The notes beneath the pieces are model-generated. The model did no database searches. It worked only from the letters and a program-made list of their open reading frames with translations, and was not told where the DNA came from. This document shows positions 17,475-26,308 of a stretch of DNA of 64,000 bases, in pieces. The position numbers and the translations under genes were made by a program. Numbering within the stretch: position 1 is the first letter of the stretch; each line of letters opens with the position of its first letter. Source of the stretch: Nostoc sp. HK-01 (GTDB lineage: Bacteria > Cyanobacteriota > Cyanobacteriia > Cyanobacteriales > Nostocaceae); contig AP018318.1 of assembly GCA_003990705.1 (NCBI GenBank), positions 4,467,501 through 4,531,500 of the forward strand, given 5' to 3'.

Positions 17475-18037
17475 GAAAAAATTTTGGTGTGGGTGTAATT
17501 TTGATGTACTGCACCAAGAAAATGAGTTAGCGATCGCAAACTCTCAACGCAGACTCACAAGTGTTGAATGCACCGCATAAGTACAATCTGAATACTCATC
17601 TACTTATTAGTCTTGTACTTCATACATACTTAGTTATGCTTACACACTTGAATACACATTAACCATAAAAAAACTGTAAATCCTCAGTGATAATACGTGC
17701 TTTTTTGGGAGAAAAAATCAGAAAAAATATTATGTTAAGTTAAGATTTATACACTTAGATTTTATACATAGATTTTGATCTATGTATACTAATTTGTATG
17801 AACCAAAAGATACCCGACTTCTTAAAAAAGTCGGGTATCTGAGCCGCTTAATTTTCAAAAATCTCATTAGATGCTTAGACTTGACCTTTTTGTAGGTTAT
17901 GCCGTTTCACTTTAAGGTTGATACATTTAGGCAAGCAGGGGAGCAGAGGGGAAAGAATTTGTATCAGGATTTTAGTAAAATGGTATTACAAGCATTCGTT
18001 CCTACCAAAGACAAATCACATCTAGATGTAAATCTGA
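17475..18037. other. Intergenic region with two hairpins
   Basis: No gene is evident. It holds the start region of the hydrolase-peptidase locus (AT-rich, 17475-17750), a dyad ATACATAGAT/ATCTATGTAT at 17764-17787, and the stronger hairpin at 17808-17840 listed separately. I see no convincing promoter boxes. Confidence 0.45.
17808..17840 (-). terminator. Strong hairpin, probable terminator
   Basis: AGATACCCGACTT and AAGTCGGGTATCT form a perfect 13-bp stem with a 7-nt loop. On the minus strand it is followed by TTTTGG, so it would end transcripts of the AI-2E family gene that stops at 18038. A sister hairpin with a compensatory base-pair change lies at 57416-57448. Confidence 0.55.
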
Positions 18038-19174
18038 TTAATCTTCTTTGGATAAAGTATCCTCAACAGAAGTAGCTGAATTTTCTTCTGGCCAATCATC
18101 ATGATTACTAGGAGAATTACAAACTATCACCACCTCAGCGTCTTGTGAATGATGAGTTCCCCATTCATCCAATACATCTTTGATTAAAATTTCTTGTACC
18201 CAAATTTTGGCAACAACTGTTAAAGGTAAAGCTAAAAATAATCCTAAAAAGCCAAAGAAAGTCACAAAAAACAATTGAGAAATTAAGGTGACGGCAGGTA
18301 ACAAGGAAACTTGCTGCGCCATGACATAAGGTGTGATGAAATTACTTTCGGTTTGTTGAATAATAAAGTAAAGAATTAAGACAGCAACAGATTTCCAAGG
18401 CGCATCTAATAAAGCGATCGCCATTGCGGGAACTAAACTTAGTGTTGGGCCAAGATTGGGTATTAAGTTTAAAAATCCTGCCAAAACAGCTAAAGCTAAA
18501 GCCGCTTTAACACCCAAAATTGATAAGCCAACCACACTCATCAATCCCACAACACCCATTGCAATTAACGCACCTGTGACCCATCCGCCTAATGAGACTT
18601 CGCATTTATTTAAAATACCATCTACTCGGCGGCGATAAAAGGAGGGAAATAAGCGAATAAATACTTTGCGGTAGGCTAAGGGATCTGCTAACAGCATTCC
18701 CGTCCACACCAGCACCAACAAAACTTTCAGGACAACTTCTAAAGAACTGGAAACAAAAGCAAAAGAACTCCCCAAAACGCGATTAATAAAAGGCTGTGCT
18801 TGCTGAATCAGACTGTTGAGATCAGGGATGTAGGGAACTAACTGGCTGGGAACTCTCGTTTTCATTTCATCCAGCCAACTATTAAAGCGTTCTAAACCTT
18901 GGGGAACACGGTAAGTTAATTCATGAAATTGTTGGGCAAAAGGTGGCACAATCAATAAGAAAAAAACCACCACCGCAGCAAAAAACAGAGCAACTGAAAG
19001 GAGTACAGCAAATCCCCGTTTCATCCCCAAGTTTTGGAAGCGCTTTGCTAACCGATTTAAGGTGGTGGCTAACACCACGGCGGCAAACATAAGCAATAAT
19101 ACTTCTTTGATTTGCCACAATATATATAGAGAGAGAACTATGGCGATTAAGCCAATCCATTGACCAAGGTTCAC
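18038..19174 (-). CDS. AI-2E family (PerM/UPF0118) membrane transporter
   Basis: A 378-residue protein with about eight membrane helices, two N-terminal (LIAIVLSLYILWQI and LLLMFAAVVLATTL), a long soluble segment (about 95-150, ERFNSWLDEMKTRVPSQLV) and a C-terminal helical group with the family motif GFLNLIPNLGPTLSLVPA near residue 240. Members export small molecules or ions; the autoinducer-2 function shown for E. coli TqsA does not hold for all. The start is GTG at 19174 with GGGAG upstream. The hydrophilic tail is rich in Asp, Ser and Glu. It appears monocistronic. Confidence 0.88.
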   Translation of the reverse strand: MNLGQWIGLIAIVLSLYILWQIKEVLLLMFAAVVLATTLNRLAKRFQNLGMKRGFAVLLSVALFFAAVVVFFLLIVPPFAQQFHELTYRVPQGLERFNSWLDEMKTRVPSQLVPYIPDLNSLIQQAQPFINRVLGSSFAFVSSSLEVVLKVLLVLVWTGMLLADPLAYRKVFIRLFPSFYRRRVDGILNKCEVSLGGWVTGALIAMGVVGLMSVVGLSILGVKAALALAVLAGFLNLIPNLGPTLSLVPAMAIALLDAPWKSVAVLILYFIIQQTESNFITPYVMAQQVSLLPAVTLISQLFFVTFFGFLGLFLALPLTVVAKIWVQEILIKDVLDEWGTHHSQDAEVVIVCNSPSNHDDWPEENSATSVEDTLSKED

Positions 19175-19259
19175 AGGCTGACTCCCGGCTGTTGGTGTGA
19201 TGCTTCTGGTAATGCAGTTAGGTTAGCTGATTTTAGCGATAACGCCTAGGTGATTTAAA

Positions 19260-19451
19260 TTAAGTTTGTTTCTGGGTTTGGAATCGCCAGAATAAAGCGA
19301 TCGCCATAATTATAGTAGGCAATAAAACTAAAATTAGGGCGTTTGTTGCTGTCGCCGGCAGTGCCACGTTTGGCAGTACATACTTAATTAACAGCGAGAT
19401 CAACGCTGATAGTACAAGTAGTTTGACAATAAAACTGAGTTGATTTTCCAT
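19260..19451 (-). CDS. Small two-helix membrane protein, unknown function
   Basis: A 63-residue protein starting at ATG 19451 (MENQLSFIVKLL). A longer frame upstream to 19538 is not convincing. It has two hydrophobic helices (about 8-24 and 33-53) separated by YVLPNVALPATATN, and ends in a polar tail WRFQTQKQT. No motif points to a function. It lies 85 bp upstream of the AI-2E family gene on the same strand and could share its transcript. Confidence 0.65.
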   Translation of the reverse strand: MENQLSFIVKLLVLSALISLLIKYVLPNVALPATATNALILVLLPTIIMAIALFWRFQTQKQT

Positions 19452-19690
19452 AGCAGTACGGCAATTCACCTGTTTCTGTAGGGTATACCCGAATCTAGGC
19501 GCAATGGAAGACTCTCTACAATATTCATATAAATACACATGAAGGCTGAAGTCTGAAGTCTGAAATGAAGCAACCCAGGTAGTAAGCTTTTTAGGAATTT
19601 AGAATGGGGGACTTTATGTTTCGTCATTTGTCAACACAAAGGACAAATGACCAATGACTAATGACAAATCTAAATTGAGGATATATCAAA

Positions 19691-21628
19691 ATGCCTGTAG
19701 AAAAAAATAACAAAAATTCCATCAAACCGCCGCGAATCAAGCAGTTTGGGGGTAGCTTACTAATTTTGTTTACTCTGTTATTACTGCTTAATTTTATAGT
19801 TCCTAGTTTCTTTGGCCCTCGATTACCACAAGTACCTTATAGTGACTTTATTACTCAAGTACAACAGGGTAAAGTAGATCGCGCCGTTGTGGGTGGCGAT
19901 CGCATTGAGTATACCCTCAAAACGCCAACTGCTGAAGGTAAAAAGACTGAACAAGTATTTGCAACTACACCAGTCGCCCTCGATTTAGATTTACCTAAAA
20001 TTCTGCGCGAGAATAACGTTGAGTTTGCAGCACCACTCCCAGACCAAAATGGTTGGATTGGAACTCTCCTCAGTTGGGTTGCACCACCGTTAATTTTCTT
20101 TGGGGTTTGGGGCTTTTTAATGAATCGCCAAGGTGGTGGCCCGGCTGCACTCACAGTTGGTAAAAGCAAAGCTCGTATTTATTCTGAAGGTAGCACTGGG
20201 GTAAAATTCCCTGATGTGGCTGGGGTGGATGAAGCCAAAGCCGAACTCGAAGAAATTGTCGATTTCCTGAAAAATGCGACCAAATACACCAACTTAGGCG
20301 CAAAAATTCCCAAAGGTGTGTTGTTAGTCGGCCCTCCAGGTACAGGTAAAACATTACTAGCAAAAGCGATCGCTGGGGAAGCAGCCGTTCCTTTCTTCAG
20401 TATTTCTGGTTCAGAATTTATTGAATTGTTTGTTGGTGTCGGTGCGGCGCGTGTACGCGACTTGTTTGAACAAGCCAAACAGCAAGCACCTTGTATTGTC
20501 TTCATCGATGAATTAGACGCATTAGGTAAATCTCGCGGTGGTGCGGGTGGATTTGTTGGCGGTAACGATGAACGGGAACAAACCCTCAACCAATTACTCA
20601 CCGAAATGGATGGCTTTGATGCTAACACCGGAGTAATTATCATCGCCGCTACCAACCGTCCAGAAGTGCTTGACCCAGCTTTGCGCCGTCCTGGTCGCTT
20701 TGACCGTCAAGTTGTGGTCGATCGCCCTGATAAAATTGGTCGAGAAGCAATTCTCAAAGTTCACGCACGTAACGTCAAATTGGCGGATGATGTTAACCTC
20801 GCCACCATCGCCATCAGAACTCCTGGTTTTGCTGGCGCAGATTTAGCCAACCTCGTCAACGAAGCCGCATTGTTAGCCGCAAGGCAAAATCGCCCAGCGG
20901 TGGTTATGGCAGATTTCAACGAAGCAATTGAACGTTTGATTGCAGGTTTAGAAAAACGCTCTCGTGTACTCAACGAAACCGAGAAAAAGACCGTTGCTTA
21001 TCACGAAGTTGGTCACGCTATTATCGGTGCGTTAATGCCGGGTGCTGGTAAAGTTGAAAAAATCTCCGTTGTTCCCCGTGGTGTTGGGGCTTTAGGTTAT
21101 ACAATTCAAATGCCGGAAGAAGACCGCTTTTTGATGATTGAAGACGAAATTCGCGGCCGCATTGCTACCCTGTTGGGTGGACGTTCCGCCGAGGAAGTTG
21201 TCTTTGGCAAAGTTTCTACAGGTGCGAGTGACGATATCCAAAAAGCCACAGACTTAGCCGAACGCTACGTTACTTTATATGGGATGAGCGATAAACTTGG
21301 CCCTGTCGCCTTTGAAAAAACCCAACAACAGTTTCTTGATGGTTACGGTAACGCTCGTCGTGCTATTAGTCCTCAAGTTGCCCAAGAAATTGACAACGAA
21401 GTGAAGCAAATAGTAGATAATGCTCACCATATCGCCTTGAGCATTTTGCAACAAAACCGCGACTTGTTAGAAGAAACCGCCCAAGAACTGTTGCAACGCG
21501 AAATTCTCGAAGGTAAAGATTTGCGCGATCGCCTCAAGCAAGCCAAAGCACCAGAAGAACTGACAGAATGGTTACGCTCAGGTAATGTATCAGCAGATAT
21601 ACCCTTGATGCAATCTATATTGAATTAA
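19691..21628 (+). CDS. ftsH: ATP-dependent zinc metalloprotease FtsH
   Basis: A 645-residue membrane protease that unfolds and degrades membrane and soluble proteins; in cyanobacteria several FtsH paralogs form hexamers and turn over photosystem II D1. Two membrane helices (about 20-40 and 124-144) flank a lumenal or periplasmic segment. The AAA domain has Walker A GPPGTGKT (214-221), Walker [14 protein letters not shown] and the [23 protein letters not shown]. The zinc site is HEVGH (438-442). GAGG of the ribosome site lies about 10 nt before the ATG. Length is normal. Which of the cyanobacterial FtsH types it is cannot be settled here. Confidence 0.95.
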   Translation: MPVEKNNKNSIKPPRIKQFGGSLLILFTLLLLLNFIVPSFFGPRLPQVPYSDFITQVQQGKVDRAVVGGDRIEYTLKTPTAEGKKTEQVFATTPVALDLDLPKILRENNVEFAAPLPDQNGWIGTLLSWVAPPLIFFGVWGFLMNRQGGGPAALTVGKSKARIYSEGSTGVKFPDVAGVDEAKAELEEIVDFLKNATKYTNLGAKIPKGVLLVGPPGTGKTLLAKAIAGEAAVPFFSISGSEFIELFVGVGAARVRDLFEQAKQQAPCIVFIDELDALGKSRGGAGGFVGGNDEREQTLNQLLTEMDGFDANTGVIIIAATNRPEVLDPALRRPGRFDRQVVVDRPDKIGREAILKVHARNVKLADDVNLATIAIRTPGFAGADLANLVNEAALLAARQNRPAVVMADFNEAIERLIAGLEKRSRVLNETEKKTVAYHEVGHAIIGALMPGAGKVEKISVVPRGVGALGYTIQMPEEDRFLMIEDEIRGRIATLLGGRSAEEVVFGKVSTGASDDIQKATDLAERYVTLYGMSDKLGPVAFEKTQQQFLDGYGNARRAISPQVAQEIDNEVKQIVDNAHHIALSILQQNRDLLEETAQELLQREILEGKDLRDRLKQAKAPEELTEWLRSGNVSADIPLMQSILN

Positions 21629-21682
21629 ACTTGCATGGTGTGTTGCCACAAAGCGCAACGCACCAAATTTTTTATACAGTAG

Positions 21683-21702
21683 GGGCGAACGGCCGTTCGC
21701 CC
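21683..21702. terminator. Perfect GC-rich palindrome between convergent genes
   Basis: GGGCGAACGGCCGTTCGCCC is a 20-bp perfect palindrome lying between the ends of ftsH (55 nt before) and xisI (21 nt after). It could terminate both transcripts, but no clear U-run flanks it; it also matches a palindrome type dispersed in cyanobacterial genomes. Confidence 0.4.
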
Positions 21703-21723
21703 TTACTTACATTTATGGAACTT

Positions 21724-22059
21724 TTAAGCCACACCGTAATCTGTATACTGCCTTTTATAAGGAGGCTGCAATCCTAAAACAATGTCATCTTTGGGAACAC
21801 CCATCTTAACCAACTCCTCAGCCGGATTTTGATCTGTTAAGTTCTGCTGAAGCCAAATTTTTCCGTTTTTAATGTCAAAGTGGATAATGCAGCGATAAAT
21901 GCGGTCAAATTGTTGCCAACCTACATTCATCCACTGATAATGATCTCGTTCCGTATCAAAGATAAGTTGCGTTTCAACTTGCTCATTGGAAACATCACCA
22001 CTAGCATAATGAGTAAGCAAGGTCTGAATGTACTCTCGGTATTTAGCTATTTTATCCAT
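21724..22059 (-). CDS. xisI: XisI family protein (fdxN element excision controlling factor)
   Basis: A 111-residue protein of the XisI family. Marks are the N-terminal YREYIQTLLTHYA, FDTERDHYQWMNVGWQ, RIYRCIIHFDIKNGKIW and the end VLGLQPPYKR. In Anabaena PCC 7120 XisI, with XisH and the recombinase XisF, is needed to excise the fdxN element during heterocyst formation. It overlaps xisH by 13 bp, as in most xisHI pairs. No recombinase or fdxN gene is in the window, so this is one of the many stand-alone pairs whose role is not settled. Confidence 0.92.
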   Translation of the reverse strand: MDKIAKYREYIQTLLTHYASGDVSNEQVETQLIFDTERDHYQWMNVGWQQFDRIYRCIIHFDIKNGKIWLQQNLTDQNPAEELVKMGVPKDDIVLGLQPPYKRQYTDYGVA

Positions 22060-22463
22060 TGCACAATCACCTCGTTTACGGGGTCGTAGACAACTAACAA
22101 CACTTGATATTTTTGTAATGCTGTCTGTGTAAACTCAAGTTGAAAGAAATTTTGATAGGCATCGACTGGAACTGCCAAATATAATACTCGTTCGGACTGA
22201 GTAGATTCTAGCGCTAGACGATAGCTGAGAAATTGACCTAAAGCAGCGTAGAAATCTGTAATTGCAGAAGGATTTAAAAAACTTTTAATCTCGACTGCTA
22301 TTTTTTCATCTCCTCTGTCCGCTGCAAGTAGTCTTTCTGCACCCAAATCAACTTGAAAGTTGACGTTACCAAATTTAAATTTAAGTGGGTCATCTGTAAT
22401 TATCCACTGCTCTTTTTGTAACGCTTGCTTGACTGCTTCGTGAAAGATATCTTTGGCAGACAC
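22047..22463 (-). CDS. xisH: XisH family protein (fdxN element excision controlling factor)
   Basis: A 138-residue protein of the XisH family, starting at GTG 22463. Its core has VDLGAERLLAADRGDEKIAVEIKSF: an Asp, then E-x-K on a strand, the pattern of a PD-(D/E)xK nuclease fold. SAITDFYAALGQFLSY and SERVLYLAVP follow, also typical. It precedes and overlaps xisI on the same strand. Whether it still cuts DNA, and in what process, is unknown; a role in mobile-element excision or a toxin-like module are both possible. Confidence 0.92.
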   Translation of the reverse strand: MSAKDIFHEAVKQALQKEQWIITDDPLKFKFGNVNFQVDLGAERLLAADRGDEKIAVEIKSFLNPSAITDFYAALGQFLSYRLALESTQSERVLYLAVPVDAYQNFFQLEFTQTALQKYQVLLVVYDPVNEVIVQWIK

Positions 22464-22621
22464 AGATTTGAGTTAAATACGTATACAGTTACAATCTTAC
22501 TATTTTGCTGATGGTGCGTTGTCGCAAAGCACAACACACCCTACAAGGGAGACTCCGAAGGAGACTTGTTTGTACACGGTAGTTTTTTAGGAGGGAGAGG
22601 TCTGTCGAATCTATATCTTAG
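22464..22621. other. Spacer upstream of xisH
   Basis: About 160 bp containing short dispersed-repeat fragments (GTTGTCGCAAAGCACAACACACC near 22517 and GGAGACTCCGAAGGAGACTTG near 22551, the latter akin to the repeat inside the 51913 gene). The xisHI promoter should lie here, but no boxes are clear. Confidence 0.4.
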
Positions 22622-22883
22622 TTAAATTCGGGCTGTTGTTTATTGAATTCGGGCTGTCGTTTATTGAATTTGGGCTGTCGTTTATTGAATTCGGGCTGTC
22701 GTTTATTGAATTTGGGCTGTCGTTTATTGAATTCGGGCTGTTGTTTATTGAATTTGGGCTGTCGTTTATTGAATTTGGGCTGTCGTTTATTGAATTCGGG
22801 CTGTTGTTTATTGAATTTGGGCTGTCGTTTATTGATTTCGGGTAGTCGTTTATTGATTTCGGGTAGTCGTTTATTGATTTTGG
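22622..22883. repeat. 21-bp tandem repeat array, 12 full units
   Basis: Twelve consecutive 21-bp units of the form TTGAATTYGGGCTGTYGTTTA, plus a partial one, run from 22622 to about 22883. The central units (2-10) differ only at two C/T positions. Unit 1 has TTAAATTC, and units 11-12 read TTGATTTCGGGTAGTCG. There are no spacers, so it is not a CRISPR array. 21 bp is two helical turns, so the identical faces of all units would align. The array ends about 100 bp before aroA. Confidence 0.95.
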
Positions 22884-22982
22884 TACACTCTAACCCCTAC
22901 ACCCACGTCCCATTCCCCATGTTTCTTAATCCCGCAAACTCACGTATATTTAAGGTGTAGCTGACCATCTAAGAGGTATAAC

Positions 22983-24263
22983 GTGGATACCATTGCTATC
23001 CCTACTCTCAATCGCCCAGTGGATGCCACGGTAGAGATTCCTGGTTCTAAAAGTATTACCAATCGGGCATTACTCGTTGCAGCTTTGGCGCAAGGCGACT
23101 CAATTTTAGAAAATGCCTTGTTTAGCGAAGACAGTAAATATTTTGCCAAATGTTTAGAAAATTTAGGCATTCCCATCAGCCTAAATCCTGATTTAGCCCA
23201 GATGCAGGTATCAGGCAAAGGCGGTGAAATTCCTGCAACCCAAGCGGATTTATTTGTGGGTTTAGCAGGTACAGCCGCACGGTTTATCTCAGCTTTGGTA
23301 GTACTAGGTAATGGTGAATATCGCTTAGATGGCGTACCTAGAATGCGGGAAAGACCAATGGGCGATATGTTGACAGTGTTCCAAACAGGCGGAACAACTG
23401 TTAACTTTGAGGGTAACGCTGGTTATATGCCCTACACTATTTACGGTCAGCAATTTGCTGGTGGACATATTCGCATCAAAGCAAATCAAACTAGTCAGCA
23501 ACTTTCAGCTTTGTTGATGATTGCGCCTTACGCTCAACAAGACACAATTATTGAGATTGAAGGCACATTAGTTTCCCAATCTTACGTAAAAATGACTTGT
23601 CGCCTTATGGCAGATTTCGGCGTAGAGGTGAATCAAATTGGTGACAATCAATTTCACATCAAAGCGGGACAGCGTTATCAAGCCAAGCATTACACCATAG
23701 AACCGGATGCGTCTAATGCTTCTTACTTTTTTGCTGCGGCTGCTGTTACTGGTGGACGGGTGCGGGTAAAGTATTTAACAAAGCAATCATATCAGGGTGA
23801 TATTCTGTGGCTGAATGTTCTAGAACAGATGGGTTGCCAAGTACGTGAGGCTGATGGCTATATCGAAGTTACCGGGCCAGAACAGTTACAGGGTATCGAT
23901 ATTGACATGAACGATATCTCTGACCTGGTACAAACATTAGGTGCGATCGCTCCTTTTGCTAGTTCACCTGTTACCATTTGTAATGTCGAACATATCCGCT
24001 ACAAAGAAACAGAACGTATTCGCGCCGTCGTCACAGAATTGCGTCGCTTAGGAGTCAAAGTTGAAGAATTCCCAGATGGACTCAAGGTTGAACCTAGTCC
24101 CATCACACCAGCCGCCATTGAAACTTATCACGATCATCGTATGGCAATGGCATTTGCTGTCACCGGCTTAAAGGTTCCCGGAATTGTCATTAAAGACCCA
24201 GGTTGTACGGCTAAAACTTTCCCCGACTACTTTACTCGATTTTTTAAAATGATAGAACAATAG
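22983..24263 (+). CDS. aroA: 3-phosphoshikimate 1-carboxyvinyltransferase (EPSP synthase)
   Basis: A 426-residue shikimate pathway enzyme joining shikimate-3-phosphate and PEP. Catalytic landmarks are present: GSKSITNRAL (Lys23), ERPMGDML, the Asp in NDISDLVQTLGA, YKETERI, DHRMAMAFA and KDPGCTAKTFPDYF. The start is GTG at 22983 with AAGAGG about 8 nt before. One oddity is the loop normally written NAGTAMRP in E. coli: here it is LAGTAARF (94-101), with Phe at the usual Pro. It is therefore from a divergent AroA branch and may not be the only copy. The 21-bp tandem array lies just upstream. Confidence 0.9.
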   Translation: MDTIAIPTLNRPVDATVEIPGSKSITNRALLVAALAQGDSILENALFSEDSKYFAKCLENLGIPISLNPDLAQMQVSGKGGEIPATQADLFVGLAGTAARFISALVVLGNGEYRLDGVPRMRERPMGDMLTVFQTGGTTVNFEGNAGYMPYTIYGQQFAGGHIRIKANQTSQQLSALLMIAPYAQQDTIIEIEGTLVSQSYVKMTCRLMADFGVEVNQIGDNQFHIKAGQRYQAKHYTIEPDASNASYFFAAAAVTGGRVRVKYLTKQSYQGDILWLNVLEQMGCQVREADGYIEVTGPEQLQGIDIDMNDISDLVQTLGAIAPFASSPVTICNVEHIRYKETERIRAVVTELRRLGVKVEEFPDGLKVEPSPITPAAIETYHDHRMAMAFAVTGLKVPGIVIKDPGCTAKTFPDYFTRFFKMIEQ

Positions 24264-24334
24264 CTGGCTAATATTCAGTTCCTACCTTATCTTAACGATT
24301 ATATTCACGCTAACCTACTTATAGGAGTTGCATC

Positions 24335-24781
24335 ATGTCTAACATACGTGAAGAAATGCCTGTACTGGCACGTCATGAAGGCGATTGGGTAGGAACCTAT
24401 ACACTTGTAGATACAGAAGGCAAAATTTTAGATAAACATGAATCGCATTTAAGCTGTCAGTTCCCCGATGACAGTCCTTATTCTTATTACCAAATCAATC
24501 GCTATAAGTGGGCTGACGGTAAACAAGAAGAACATAAATTTCCCGCAACCTATCGTGATAAAGTCCTTTGGTTTGATACAGAACGCATCGAAGGCAAAGC
24601 TTGGGAAATAGATGATTCTACTGTAATTTTGTGGTTTTCTTATAAGACAGTTCCAGTAGCATACTTATATGAAATGATTCAAATCAGTCCCGATAATAAT
24701 CATCGCGTCCGCACATGGCATTGGTTTAAAAATCATCAAATTTACCAACGTACTCTAATTCAAGAACAAAGAATTAGATAG
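24335..24781 (+). CDS. DUF3598-like (calycin/lipocalin-type) protein
   Basis: A 148-residue soluble protein. It starts EEMPVLARHEGDWVGTYTLVD, then FPDDSPYSYYQINRYKWADG, KFPATYRDKVLWFDTERI and TWHWFKN. Alternating hydrophobic strands and the early GxW pattern fit a lipocalin-like barrel, as proposed for DUF3598 and CpcS/CpcT relatives. The ATG follows AGGAG. It is 72 bp after aroA on the same strand. I know no reaction for it; a role as an isomerase or ligand carrier is a guess. Confidence 0.6.
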   Translation: MSNIREEMPVLARHEGDWVGTYTLVDTEGKILDKHESHLSCQFPDDSPYSYYQINRYKWADGKQEEHKFPATYRDKVLWFDTERIEGKAWEIDDSTVILWFSYKTVPVAYLYEMIQISPDNNHRVRTWHWFKNHQIYQRTLIQEQRIR

Positions 24782-24814
24782 TCATCTAAAAATTCAAAAA
24801 TAGTATCAAATTAA

Positions 24815-24840
24815 AGTGCGTTAAACTATGTTAACGCACT
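24815..24840 (+). terminator. Hairpin terminator before hisS
   Basis: AGTGCGTTAA (24815-24824) and TTAACGCACT (24831-24840) form a perfect 10-bp stem with a 6-nt loop, followed by ATTTTAT. It lies 34 nt after the stop of the DUF3598-like gene and separates it from hisS. Confidence 0.6.
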
Positions 24841-24898
24841 ATTTTATGACATAATAGATAGTTCAATATATATAAATTTAAATATATAACTTACGGAT

Positions 24899-26287
24899 AT
24901 GGCCAAGACTGACAAAATTAACTTCTCTACTCCTAGCGGTTTCCCAGAATTTTTGCCTAGCGAAAAACGCTTAGAATTATATTTACTAGATACCATCCGG
25001 AGAGTTTACGAAAGTTACGGTTTTACCCCGATAGAAACACCCGCAGTTGAAAGGTTAGAAGTATTACAAGCCAAAGGTAATCAAGGCGACAATATAATTT
25101 ATGGTATCGACCCTATTCTGCCACCAAATCGCCAGGCAGAAAGGGATAAAGCTGGCGAAACAGGTTCAGAAGCACGCGCTTTAAAGTTTGACCAAACTGT
25201 TCCTTTAGCAGCGTATATTGCCCGTCACCTGAATGAATTAACCTTTCCTTTTGCTCGTTACCAAATGGATGTAGTGTTTCGGGGAGAAAGGGCAAAAGAT
25301 GGGCGCTTTCGGCAATTTAGACAGTGTGATATTGATGTAATTGCACGGCGGGAACTCAGCTTATTATATGACGCGCAAATGCCAGCCATTATCACCGAGA
25401 TATTTGAAGCAGTTAACATTGGTGACTTTTTAATTCGCATCAACAACCGCAAAATTCTAACTGGATTTTTTCAGTCGTTAGGAATTGTTGAAAATCAAAT
25501 TAAAACTTGTATTAGTATTATTGATAACTTAGAAAAAATTGGCGAAACCAAAGTTAAACAAGAATTAGCCAAAGAAGGAATTTCACCAGAACAGACAGAA
25601 AAAATTATTGCCTTTATTAAAATCAATGGCAGTACTGATGAAATATTAGATAAACTCAAACACCTGTCACAAAATATACCAGAAGCCGAGCAATTTAGTT
25701 TAGGTGTGACTGAATTAGAAACAGTAATTACCGGGGTGCGTAACTTAGGAGTTGCCGATAAGCGTTTTTGTATTGATTTAGCGATCGCCCGTGGTTTAAA
25801 TTACTATACAGGCACAGTCTACGAAACCACCCTCATTGGTCATGAAGCATTAGGAAGTATCTGTTCTGGCGGCAGATATGAAGAATTAGTCGGTATGTTT
25901 ATCGGTGAGAAAATGCCGGGAGTTGGCATTTCTATCGGCTTAACTCGCTTAATTAGCAGATTACTCAAAGCAGGAATTCTGAATACTCTACCAGCAACAC
26001 CAGCCCAAGTAGTAGTAGTAAATCTGCAAGAAGATTTAATGCCAACTTATTTAAAAGTATCCCAGCAGTTACGTCAAGCAGGCATTAATGTAGTTACGAA
26101 TTTTGAAAAACGCCCATTAGGTAAACAATTTCAAGCCGCAGATAAACAAGGAATTAGATTTTGTGTAATTATTGGTGCTGATGAAGCCGCAGCGCAAAAA
26201 TCATCGCTCAAAGATTTGCAAACAGGCGAACAAACAGAAGTAGCATTAGCAGATTTAGCGGAGGAAGTTAAACGCAGACTAGTATAA
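24899..26287 (+). CDS. hisS: Histidyl-tRNA synthetase
   Basis: A 462-residue class II synthetase that charges tRNA-His. Motif 2 reads FRGERAKDGRFRQFRQCDID, the histidine-specific motif is ARGLNYYTGTVYET, and motif 3 is PGVGISIGLTRLISRL. The anticodon-binding domain runs from about residue 365 (QVVVVNLQEDL) to the end. The RGLNYYTGTVYE form, and PLAAYIARHLNELTFPFARYQ, recall the archaeal/eukaryotic-like branch rather than the E. coli type (RGLDYYNRTVFE). Length exceeds E. coli HisRS by about 40 residues through insertions near 75-90 (NRQAERDKAGETGS). All catalytic motifs are present, so it is not HisZ. Confidence 0.9.
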   Translation: MAKTDKINFSTPSGFPEFLPSEKRLELYLLDTIRRVYESYGFTPIETPAVERLEVLQAKGNQGDNIIYGIDPILPPNRQAERDKAGETGSEARALKFDQTVPLAAYIARHLNELTFPFARYQMDVVFRGERAKDGRFRQFRQCDIDVIARRELSLLYDAQMPAIITEIFEAVNIGDFLIRINNRKILTGFFQSLGIVENQIKTCISIIDNLEKIGETKVKQELAKEGISPEQTEKIIAFIKINGSTDEILDKLKHLSQNIPEAEQFSLGVTELETVITGVRNLGVADKRFCIDLAIARGLNYYTGTVYETTLIGHEALGSICSGGRYEELVGMFIGEKMPGVGISIGLTRLISRLLKAGILNTLPATPAQVVVVNLQEDLMPTYLKVSQQLRQAGINVVTNFEKRPLGKQFQAADKQGIRFCVIIGADEAAAQKSSLKDLQTGEQTEVALADLAEEVKRRLV

Positions 26288-26308
26288 GTAATTAATAGGC
26301 AGGGTGCT

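Noticed and set aside
21724-22463. An fdxN-type excisable element around xisHI
   Set aside because: No recombinase gene, no interrupted nif gene and no matching direct repeats were seen near the pair.
22622-22883. CRISPR array
   Set aside because: The units are directly adjacent without spacers and are only 21 bp long, and no cas gene is present.
22636-22960. Two overlapping open frames coding for repeated IEFGLSF or LLNSGCR units
   Set aside because: They are by-products of the 21-bp tandem array, whose period is a multiple of three. There is no good ribosome site, and the differences do not favour either frame.
24899-26287. HisZ, the partner of short HisG
   Set aside because: All three class II motifs, the histidine-specific motif and the anticodon-binding domain are present, which HisZ lacks in part.
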